Positions 38,235-48,370 of a DNA stretch of 64,000 bases are shown piece by piece (position 1 is the stretch's first letter; each line of letters begins with the position of its first letter). The stretch is from positions 1 to 64,000 of the forward strand of contig WEDG01000848.1 of the NCBI GenBank assembly GCA_017591395.1, written 5' to 3'. The notes under the pieces were generated by a model. It did not search any database. It had not been told where the DNA came from and saw nothing but the letters and a program-made list of their open reading frames with translations. This stretch comes from Schistocephalus solidus. Lineage: Eukaryota; Platyhelminthes; Cestoda; Diphyllobothriidea; Diphyllobothriidae. The position numbers and the translations under genes are program-made.

Positions 38235-40550
38235 GGATTCGGCATCCAAAAACTGTGGAAGTTATTTTGAAGGACGAGAGCATTGATAGTTCGCTTACTA
38301 AAAAACTAATTCTGCCAAATTTTTATATTCCTGAGATACTAATGCCAGATTTCAGTTTCATTCATCTGATTGAACGCTTTTGTCCCGTGAAGGTGCAAAA
38401 AAAGAATAGTCGCCCCGCCTGGTTAACAAGAGAACTTAACAGGCAGCTAAAGAAGAAGAATAAAAAATGGAAGGTATTCAGGCAAACTGGGTCAGCAGAG
38501 CATCTCAAAGAATTTCGTCATCAAAGAAACGCTGTGAAAAAATGATTCGTCAGGCAAGGAAGAACTTTGAATCAAGAATTATTCAACAGGCTGAATATAA
38601 ACCAAAACTTTTATTCCATTATATAAATAGCCGACTAAAAAACAAGGAACCAGTAGCAGTACTCATGGATGGGAATGGTGTTGAAATCGTTGAAAATTGC
38701 GACAAAGCCGAGTACTTAGGTCGGTTTTTTGCCTCGGTTTTCACTAGAGAACCGGAACTTCAGCTTGACCACGTCAACAGTGCTGTTATAGACGCCGGTC
38801 CAGTGCTTGAATATATAATCTTCCAGGAACCTCTCGTGGAACTAGAACTGCGAAATCTGAAAGAAGCGAAGTCATCTGGTCCGGACGATATACCGGCCAA
38901 GTTCTTGAAAAGAACTGGCCAGCGAACTGTCCAAACCACTAGCGCATATATTTAATTCGTCATTTGAATCAGGGAAACTGCCATCCGAATGGAAGGCAGC
39001 AAATATATACCCCATATACAAGAGTGGTGCTCGATCTAATGTCAACAATTATCGGCCTGTCAGCCTAACCTCCATTTGTTGTAAAATAATGGAATCAATA
39101 ATCAAGAAGACAACCATAAAGTTCCTTGAGGAAAACCAATTACTCTCAGATCTCCAGCATGGCTTCAGACAGAATCGCTCCTGTCTTTCTAGTTTATTAC
39201 TCTCAACAGAGCAGTGGACTCGTGCACTGGACGAAAATGGTAGGGTTGACGTCATATACACTGATTTCAAAAACGCGTTTGACAGTGTCCCACACAAACG
39301 TCTCATCTACAAATTATCTGAAATCGGCATAAGAGGAATGTTGCTGACATGGATCGCAGACTTTCTTACAGATAGATTGCAAACTGTGTGCATCGATACC
39401 TCGAAGTCAAACACCTACTCCAGTTCTAAGTGGTGTCCCCAAGGCTCGGTATTAGGGCCGTTACTCTTCTTAGTGTACATCAACGACTGTGTCGACGACC
39501 TGGATTGCAGCGCCATCATGTTTTGCAGATGATGTTAAATTGTGGAGGGTCATCAGATCTGATTTCGATAGGCACGCACTTCAAGAGGATCTCAACCGTC
39601 TTAGCAGCTGGTCTGCTCGTTGGCTCTTAAATTTTTAACGTTGGGAAGTGTGTGGTCCTAAGACTGCGTACCAGAAGGACCAGTGAGGAGGATGATTCCT
39701 TCCAATACATTCTCAATGGGCAGCCCTTTCAATTGTTGAGGAACAGAAGGACCTCGGTGTTCTAATACACTCCTCACTTAAACCATCTTCACAGTGTTTA
39801 AAAGGCAGCAAAAACGCGCTACACAGGTCTTATTTGCGCTCAGACGTGGGTTTTGTGCAGATTGATAAGGAACTTTTCCGAAAAAAACCTACGGGGTATT
39901 TGTTCGATCTCACTTGGAATATGCCATCCAGGCCTGGCGTCCGTGGTTTTAAGAAGGATTATCTACAGCTGGAACGAGTGCAGGCGAGGGCTACGAAGAT
40001 GGTCAAGAATCTTAGTAATCTGCCTTACGAAGCCAGACTGGTTGAACTTTATTTGTTTCCTCTAAATTACAGGCAACTACGCGGTGACCTCATCCAAAAC
40101 CTACCGGATTGTCAGAGGCCGCAATTGTGCCCTAGAATTTTCTGAATTCTTCGAATTGGCTGGGACGGAACATCTGCGGGGTCATCCCTTTAAACTGCAG
40201 AGGAAGTTTGTCCACACGGAAGTCCGTCGGGACGCCTTTTTCGCAGAGGGTCGTTGGAGCATGGAACGGACTCCCTGAGGATGTTGTCCTTTCAGAAACT
40301 GTTGATGCATTTAAATTCAAACTAGATACTCATTTTTCTGAGAAACTATTGTCAATATAATGAAGATTGTGTAAACAGTGGCAGGTTGCGCCTGGCCCAC
40401 ACATATCGATGACCCTACATTTTCATTTGTCAGATATATCACTGTAAACGTTTGTACTATTGACATTTTTGCATATGAATAGGGAGCTCAAGGGCTAAAG
40501 CCTACTTCCTTCAATAAAGTGACTTAAAGTGACTTGACTTAAAAGAACTG
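38235..40550 (+). mobile_element. CR1-like LINE family C, 5'-truncated
   Basis: Contains the ORF2 linker, RT and C-terminus, then a 3' UTR with a perfect GGCT-AA-AGCC hairpin (40493-40502) and a tail of GTGACTTAAA-like units (about 40518-40545). It is truncated in the ORF2 linker. Motifs place it near family A, but its tail repeat is different. No target-site duplication was recognised. Confidence 0.75.
38255..40360 (+). pseudogene. Family C ORF2 (linker, RT, C-terminus) pseudogene
   Basis: Linker: SRPAWLTRELNRQLKKKNKK, then KPKLLFHYINSRLKNKEPVA. RT: LKEAKSSGPDDIPAKFLKR, MESIIKKTTIKFLEENQLLS, HGFRQNRSCLSSLL, VIYTDFKNAFDSVPHKRLIY (first catalytic Asp), CPQGSVLGPLLFLVYINDC. A frameshift falls exactly in the catalytic FADD at about 39520-39535 ('ATGTTTTGCAGATGATG'). 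C-terminus: LERVQARATKMVKNLSNLPY, GDLI and RGHPFKLQ. At least four frame breaks separate open stretches, each still easily read. Confidence 0.75.
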
Positions 40551-40599
40551 ACGATGCCTAAATATACGTCCCTGAGAAAGAAACAAAAAGACGTCATGG

Positions 40600-40930
40600 T
40601 GACTGGTATGCCGACAATGGTCAAGAATCTTTAGTGCAAGAATGCGATTAATAGTATGGCTGTCTAAATTCTTAAATAGTAAATAAATCTCTGTTATAAT
40701 CGACGAAAGGATAGAGGCTTTTAAGCCCAGAACGCTCCTGGTACGTCAGCTTTCGCTGAACTGGTCAAAATTCTCTCCTATCAATAGAATAAAGGAGGTT
40801 AAATAGAACTGAACAATATTCCAGGCCAGACCAGATGTACATTTGATAATGGCGGTTCAAATCTCGGTGGTGATGCATTTATAAGAATTCAGTTATGAGT
40901 ATGAGATCCTGATCAGAAGTCGCATTAGGC
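40600..40930 (-). pseudogene. LINE ORF2 C-terminal relic, family D-like
   Basis: On the minus strand this stretch follows the D element region around 33230-33370: the 'AGGTTAAATAGAACTGAACAATATTCCAGGC' layout corresponds to 'AGGCTAAATAGAAACGAGCAGTATTTCAGAC' there. That codes for the 'P.LEYCS.LFN' segment after RT. It is short and frame-broken. Confidence 0.45.
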
Positions 40931-41109
40931 GACTGGCACACCACCTGGCCTGGCATACTTAGCGGACATATTGATGTTAAACAGTTCAAAATCCCGTGTG
41001 GGACTATGTACCTCAGCGATAGTGGTCAGAAGGCTTCTGACAAACTAGGAATCCTCCTCATCTTCCATTTTGTCTATCTCTCCTGATTTATTTACTATCT
41101 GCAGAAATT

Positions 41110-41525
41110 CATGCTTGTGTGAGAGCAATTAGGGCTGGTTTAATTTCATCAACTATGTTTCTTAATAATTCTAGCTTGTTGGAAACGCTTTGTGCATTTT
41201 CTCCTGTGATTGACGGGGCGCTTTTCGAATGCATGGATGCTTTAATTAGAAGGGTGTCCCAGTGCTACACACCCAATCTTATGACATTTTTTGACATTAT
41301 TCAGGTATTCAAAATCAGCGCTGGACTTATTTATAAAGATTTCTTTCACTGCTGCTTCCTTTTTGCGGCTGAATTCCTGTTCGCCACTTTGAAAACTTGC
41401 TTAAACTGGGAGTTTATTCTCCTGTATACACTTGAAACAACGATCAGGATTTTTTTCAATGTCAGCTCGACCCTCTACTGTATATTTTTTGACCTTGCCT
41501 GTGAACTGGCAATAAATAAATATTA
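41110..41525 (+). repeat. Family D-type LINE 3' end
   Basis: It ends in TTGCC-TGTGAACT-GGCAA (41495-41512), a perfect five-pair hairpin, followed by a TAAATAAATA tail. The reverse complement of element D's end at 32500-32540 has the same 'TTTGACCTTGCCTGT...CAATAAATAAA' order. The 135-codon plus frame through it has no domain and is probably chance. Confidence 0.55.
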
Positions 41526-42931
41526 AGCATCGGTTTGGTCACAACTTGGCTGTTTTATGTTCTTTGTATTCTTACGTCATTTGAAAAATTAGCATTTTCT
41601 ATTCACGTGTTCTTTTGCAGCTGAAAATTTCTGTAAACTTACTACCATAGGTTATAAATATATACAGCAACCAACTTCAATTGTTGTAGTTGCTGCATGG
41701 TGTCAATATTTCATAAAGTATGCTTCTGTGCCTAGATTCAGTTTATTTAAATGCCGCAAACAATTTTATTTCTCAATCGCATCTTATCAGGCGTAAATAC
41801 CTCCGAGTAACATGCACTTTTGAACGAAATAATGTTTTAACTTTATGTAGTATACCCAGAAGCTTATTCTCTTCTACAACAACCTGGCACCGGAGAGGAC
41901 TTCATTTTGCATGAGTTTGTACAACACGTTACTTTTGCTGCTTTTTCTGATACTTTAATTCTATCAATCTTTGAAGGTTGCGGAAGAATCGAAACCGGTC
42001 TCTGCTTCCCGTTTCGCGCGAACTCTTACCCAAATCTCCCACGAATTAACTCTTTCCTTCTGGTAGATCGACCTTATGCCACTCGTCACGCATACGCTCA
42101 AAACTAATCCTTCTCAGTTTTTGCCTCTAAATATGCTACATTTGCAGTTTTCTTAACCAAATTACGCAAACATTTAACTTATGAAGATATAAAGTCCTTA
42201 CTGTCAGTTTCATTCCCAAACTTGCAACTTTCGGACATTGAAAAAAGCTCTTCTGGTATTTACGGTAGTTCCCTTGATATTGCATTGCTTTCTAAATATG
42301 TTTTCATTATCTTCTGCACATTAAATCTTCGCAGTCACTTTTCGTCTCCTCCCTTTCAAATATCATCTTCAACTGTTGAAAAACTGGATACATTGCTCCA
42401 TTTTTGCAACCCTGACGATGGTCTCTGAGGTTTTTTGATAAAAGTGGCGGGTTCTGATGTTTTCGCCACCTTGTTGGTGGACTATGCAGTCAGCCATGTG
42501 GCATTTCAGTGAAGATATCATAACCTGTACGTTCCCCGCTTCGTTTCGTTCCTTTTGTTTATGATGCTTTCCTCCTGTCTCACCTACCTGATGGTTCTAA
42601 ACAGTAGCTTTGGTTGTGATATTATCTCTTAAACGACAAGGAGCGTTCCGAACCCTCATTCCTCATCACCAACATAACAGTACTCTCCCACTCCATCGTG
42701 CCAATCGCATCAACCCTAGATATTTATTTTTTAGAAAAGCAGTTTTTTCTGTTAGTTTTTATTTGAAAACTGGCGGCTTGTCGAGCACCGCACACGATTT
42801 AACTGAAGGAATTTTTTCACTGCTTCTTTCCTAGTTCACTGTCTATTCCAAAGATTGTTGAAATTTGTTTAAAAATGGCGAATCGTTCTGAATAGGATGT
42901 GCCTAACATACCACTCAGTTCTGTTGTTCAT

Positions 42932-44062
42932 ATGGCCGGACATGTTTCCTTTAAATCACCTCCCGCCAAACGGGCCAAGAGTTTAGTAAGTTTTTTGGAT
43001 GTCAATTACGAGGACGAAGCGTGTGCAAATGCTTTAAACTTCTTCTTAAAATTTCGAAGATTGAAAAGGATATGCAGGGGCTGAAGATGGAGATAGAGAA
43101 GTTAAAGAAACTTCCTCACAATTTGCCCGAAAAGAAGCAGTCCCTAACGATGGAACACGAGGGAGACAAATGCACATACGCAGGCACAGCTTCCGCAGCC
43201 ATCACATCCAACAAGGAAGATGACGCTACGTCAACGGAGCTCTATGTAGCTGTTAAACAGCATCCAGTAAGGAAAAAGGGCAAGCGGCAGGGATCCAAGA
43301 AAATACAGAAACGAGTTTTAGAAGACACAGATAATATTTCATCCAAAAATGTAAGTCCCAGAATCCCAGCATCGGACAACAACACCACCAAATTGGATAA
43401 CGGTAATATCAGGAGAACTTCAATAATGCCTCTTCCAAAGGCAGTTCTGACTTCAGACTCACCTCCTGTCGGCTATCCCAGCAGTTCTAAAGAGCCCTTA
43501 GTTGGGAGCGAAAATACCAATGAGTGGCAAGATATCATTGGGAAACAACATAAAACGAGTATCAAGTTGAAAACAAACAGAATGAATCCCTCTGGTCATT
43601 CAGGAGGAAAATATGATCGGCAGTGAATCAAAAGACGCCCTAGACCGAGAGAACTGCGTTGATATCCAGGGCTTACCTGAATCAACTGCACACACCTCAA
43701 AGGAACGGATATCCGCTGATCTTGCTATGTTTCAGCACCTACTGAATGATATACTTCATTCAGGAGAGACGATAACCGTTCGCGCTGCCTTCAGGCTCGG
43801 AAAAAATGATATCGAACAGTCCCAAAATGTGAAACCACGGCCTATCAAAATTGTCTTGGACAACAAGAAGAGGCTAAACTACTTCTCTCGAGAAAAACAA
43901 ACCTTCGGAACTCTCATAAACATATTTTTTTCAGCCGGACTACTCTCCAGCAGAACGTCTGAAACGCCGCGAATTAGTGATAGAAATGAAGAGGAGACTT
44001 GCAGCTGGAGAGAGCAATCTGGTGATTTACAGGGAACGCGTGATACAGAGAAACGCAACATT
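42932..44062 (+). pseudogene. Family A ORF1 (basic/helical plus RRM-like), frameshifted
   Basis: Open segment one: MAGHVSFKSPPAKRAKSLV (42932-about 43050). Segment two (43054-43626): ISKIEKDMQGLKMEIEKLKK, a probable coiled coil, followed by a Lys/Ser/Thr-rich linker. Segment three (43613-about 43925): an RRM-like fold with CVDIQGLPES, ITVRAAFRLGK and RPIKIVLDN. The RRM end is in another frame: FQPDYSPAERLKRRELV (about 43930-43980). The breaks sit at an A run near 43050, near 43615, and at a T run near 43926-43933. ORF1p-type proteins bind the LINE RNA (family knowledge). Confidence 0.65.
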
Positions 44063-47000
44063 GCTCTGGAACCAGCCCATGCTCATGATGGCATCGGCAA
44101 ATTAGCATTGGCAAACTCGAGACAAACGGAATTTGGCTCTGCTGACTGCTGCACACTGAAATTTCTGTATACCAACGCCCAAAGTCTGTTTTCGAAACTC
44201 GACGAACTGAGAATTCAGGTAGCCGTTCTGTCTCCCGATATTATAGCAATCACAGAAACATGGCTGTCACAGAACATCAGTGATTGCGAAGTAGCCTTAT
44301 CCGGGTACCAGCTGTTCAGGAGAGACCGCACCCAACGCCAGGGTGGAGGAGTTGCGATGTATGTTATAAGCAATTTCGCAGTGTGTGAAACGACAGAGAA
44401 GATTAGCAATGGTATTGAGGCTATTTGGCTGAAAATAAAGACGCGGGGATCGCAGTTCCTTTGAAGTCATGACTCTCTACCGACCACCGGGGACAGACAC
44501 TGACGCTGATACTTGTTTGTTGGAGAACATAAAGGAGATTAGCAGTCGACCTGATGTTGTTCTCATGGGTGACTTCAATGCACCCAGCATTCGATGGAAC
44601 GATCTGCAGGCACAGAGCTCAAAGTTTTCCTTCGATAATCGTCTGCTAAAGACAACACTTGAAGCTCTTTTCACCCAACATGTATTTGTTCCAACGAGAG
44701 CGCGTGGAGGACAAAAGGCTAGTTGTTTAGATCTCGTCTTCACTAAAGATCCTGACAGTATAGACGAGGTACACTGCCTACCTCCACTTGGTCGAAGTGA
44801 TCACGCAGTACTTTCATGGGAGTATGGTTTATATTCTGTGCCATCTGCAATAAATGAAACCAGGCCCAATCTATGGCGAGGAGACTTTTGCAAGATAAGA
44901 GCTGAGGCATCACGAATAGACTGGGATCTTTCTCTTCTCCGGGAATGTCACTGAGGACTGGAATTTATTTAAGGAGTATTTGTTGAATCTAATAAAATGC
45001 CATTGTCCGCCATCACAATTTAGGATATCTAACAGACCACAGTGGTTAACAAGGGATCTAAAAAGAGAGATTAACAGGAAATGAAGGCTTTGGAAGAAAT
45101 TTTGCCGATCCAATGAAAAATTTAGCCTTGCAAGCATACAAAACTCAGAGGAACAAGGTTAAAAGCTTGATCTTCCAAAGCCGACGGGATTACGAGAGGG
45201 ATTTGCTCCAGAGAGCAGTTCACAATCCCAAATTACTCTACAGCTATGTAAGAAAAACCAAACGTAACAGGAACCCGATTCCTGTTATGAGAAACGATGA
45301 CGGTTTCGAGATATCAGAAAATAAAAACAAAAGCTGAACACTTTTTCCCAGTTCTTTCAGTCGGTTTTCACTAGAGAAGCTGTTTTTATTCCATCAAGTT
45401 ACGAGACTACAGGAGTGCCACTTATTCAGGATATGCTCTTTCAAGAAGCGGCGGTCTTTGAAGAACTAAAAAGTCTGAAGGCATGCAAATCTCCTGGCCC
45501 CCGACGAGATTCCAGCAAAGCTACTCCTCGAACTTGCTCGAGAGCTGGCGAAACCGCTATCGTTGCTGTGCCAGAAATCGTTCGATACGGGAATTCTTCC
45601 TACCGACTGGAAAAACAGCCCACATCGCACCGCTTCACAAAAGTGGTAGTCGTGCATTTGCTACAAATTACAGGCCTGTCAGCCTGACCTCAATCTGTTG
45701 CAAGGTTATGGAGAAGGTTGTCAAAAAGGAATTGATGATTTATTTAGAAACCCGTAACCTCTTATCGACTGCACAATACGGCTTTCGTAGGGGAAGATCG
45801 TGTGTTACGAACTTACTTTTATACGATGCAAAGCTGGACAAAAGCACTCGATGCATAAAGACACTGTGCACGTGGCCTACATTGATTTCCAGAAGGCCTT
45901 CGATAGTGTTCCACACCAGCGTCTCCTTCACAAGTTGAGAATGTTCGGTATTGGCGGCAAACTTCTTACGTGGATCAAGAATTTTCTCGTCGGTCGTTCC
46001 CAAGTGGTCTGTGTAGGCGGATCGCGATCAAAGCGCACAGTCATAGAGAGTGGAGTCCCACAAGGTTCAGTGCTCGGACCGATCCTATTTCTCTTGTTCA
46101 TTAATGATTGTGTTCAGGAATTGGGCTGTAACTTTGCTATGTTTGCGGACGATATAAAAATCTGGAAAGTTATCCACAATGCTGCTGATGCAGACAATTT
46201 CCAAGAAAATCTTCGTCAATTGGACGAGTGGTCCCACAAATGGCTCTTGTCCTTCAACTCAAACAAATGCACCCTGCTACGCCTGGGAAATCGAAATCAG
46301 GTCACTGATATGCGACCCTACTATTTGAACGGTTTGCCACTCCGAGAAGCACACACACAGAAGGATCTTGGAGTTTGGATGAAAGACAACCTGAAGCCTT
46401 CTACGCAATGTTCCAAGGCAGCTAAATCCGCCAATTCAATACTGTACGCTATCAAGCGGGCATTTAAAGTTTTCGATGAAGACTGCTTTTCTAAAGTCTT
46501 TGGTACGTTTGTAAGGCCACATCTTGAATATGCGATCCAAGCCTGGCGACCGTGGACGCAACAGGACTACAACATGCTCGAAAGGGTGCAGCGGCGAGCC
46601 ACAAAATTAGTAAGAGGTCAATCTGAACTGCCATATGAGATTCGTCTAAATAACCTAAAGCTCTATCCTCTGAGTTATAGGCAGTTGCTCGGAGACTTGA
46701 TACAAACCTTCCGTATCGTGCGTGGCATGGATTGCGCCCTCCTATGTGATGACTTTTTCCAACTTGCCACTACGAAAAATCTCCGAGGTCATCCATTCAA
46801 ACTAAGTGTGTCCCCAAGTAAGATTGGATGTGAGGAAGTATTTTTCACCAACCGTGTCGTGGAACCGTGGAATAACCTACCTGAGGCGATTGTTATGTCC
46901 CAGTCTGTGTATACATTCAAACATCGGCTTGACATACATATGTTACAGTACCACGAAGACTATGTGACTACTTAACCTTAACAATATCAGTGTACCACGT

Positions 47001-47130
47001 AAACCTGTCTGCATTCACTTGACTGTTACTTCTTTAATTTGCTTCTTATTCTTGCTACTTTTATGTAACAAATAGGGATTTCAAAGGCGTAAGCCTATTT
47101 TCCTCAAATACACTGAACTGAACTGAACTA
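42937..47130 (+). mobile_element. CR1-like LINE family A, copy A1 (near full length)
   Basis: Carries ORF1, ORF2 and a 3' UTR with AGGC-GTAA-GCCT hairpin (47085-47096) and a CACTGAACTGAACTGAACT tail. The 391-codon end of ORF2 is open; upstream parts have single-base frame breaks. Inserted into a family B1-type 3' UTR. The 5' end is abrupt within or just before ORF1, and the in-frame ATG at 42932 is partly host-LINE sequence. Confidence 0.8.
44080..46975 (+). pseudogene. Family A ORF2 (APE endonuclease, RT), frameshifted
   Basis: Endonuclease: LYTNAQSLFSKLDEL, IAITETWLS (Glu), RRDRTQRQGGGVAMY, a break near 44463, then YRPPGTDTD, LMGDFNAPSIRW (GDFN) and GRSDHAVLSW (SDH). Linker: NPKLLYSYVRKTKRN. 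RT: CKSPGP, TNYRPVSLTSICCKVMEK, GFRRGRSCVTNLLL, VAYIDFQKAFDSVPHQRLLH, VPQGSVLGPILFLLFINDC, and FADD at 46142-46153. C-terminus: MLERVQRRATKLVRG to FKHRLDIHML and a TAA at 46973. Breaks occur at about 44463, in the linker, at a C5 run (45498-45502, C4 in copy A2) and near 45860. All catalytic residues remain. Confidence 0.8.
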
Positions 47131-48370
47131 GTGCAGCAATTATCCACTATGAATTTATTTATACCGAGATACTAAGTTTGTAATGAAGTGGCCCTCTGGG
47201 CCTTACATATACGATTTATTTATTTATTTAATCGCAAAACAATCACAAATGAATTATGGAATGAATAACAGTATAGAAGAGGTTCACTGCCTACCTCCAC
47301 TTGGTCGAAGTGATCATGCAGTACTTTCATGTGAGTATGGATTATAATCTGTGCCATCTGCAATAAATGAAACCAGGCCCAATCTATGGCAAGGAGACTT
47401 TTGCAAGATGAGAGCTGAGGCATCACGAATAGACTGGGATCTTCTCTTCTCTGGGAATGTCACTGATGATTGGAATTTATTTAAGGAGTGTTTGTTGAAT
47501 CTAATAAAATGCCACTGTCCGCCATCACAACTTAGGATATCTAACAGACCACAGTGGTTAACAAGGGATCTAATAAATAAATAAATAAATAAATAAATTG
47601 TATATTTAAGGCCCAGAGGGCCCCATCATTCCAAACTTAGTATCATGGTTTAAATAAATACAAAGTGGATAATTGCTGCACTATGTGAGCATCCATATGA
47701 ACAGCAGAAATGAGTAGTATGGTAAACATATCCGATTCAAAAAGATTTGCCATTTATAAAACAAAAGTCAACAATCGTTGGCATATACGGTGAACTCGAA
47801 AAGAAGCAGTGAAAAAAACTCCTAGGGTTAAATCGGAGGCGGAGTTCGGCGAGCCGCCAATTTAAAAAAAATAGGAGAAAAAAACTGCTTCACTAAAAAA
47901 TTAATAGCTAAATGCAATGGGATAGTATTGTGATGTTGCTGACTGCGTATGAGGGTTCGGGACGCTCCTTGTCGGGTGAGAGGTAATATAGCAGTCAGAG
48001 CTACTGTTTATAAACACCAGTGGAGGTGAGAGAGGACGAACTCATCGTAGACAACATGGTCGAAACGAAGAGGGGACAGTAGAGGTCACGAGATCATCAT
48101 CGAGATGCGACCTTGCTGACTGTATAGTCCATCACCAAAGAGGCGAAACCATCAGAACCCACTTTGATCATCAACAGATCCTGGAGACTATCGTCAGGGT
48201 TGCAAATTCGAAGGAAAGTATCAAGGTTGTCAAGAGTTGGCAATGCTAGTTTAAAAGGAGGGGAAGAAAAAAGTGAATGCAAAGATTGACTCTGCAGAGG
48301 ATGATGGAAAATATAATTAGAGACCAATATAATATCAAGGGATCTGCCTCAAATACCAGGAGGACCCTTT

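Larger units (their letters stand above)
41930..47231 (+). mobile_element. 5'-truncated family B1-type LINE, split by element A1
   Basis: Left part 41930-42936 carries the ORF2 end (GLCFPFRANSYPNLPRINSF, then VDRPYATRHA) and most of the 3' UTR up to 'TTCATATGG'. Right part 47131-47231 resumes with 'AGTGCAGCAATTATCC', the GGCCC-TCT-GGGCC hairpin and an ATTTATTTATTT tail. In intact B1 these two points are only ten bases apart ('ATGCTCACAT'), so A1 inserted here with a small target deletion. Confidence 0.75.

Noticed and set aside
41119..41526. 135-codon plus-strand frame
   Set aside because: It overlaps a family D-type LINE 3' end with hairpin and tail; no protein motif, so non-coding is more likely.
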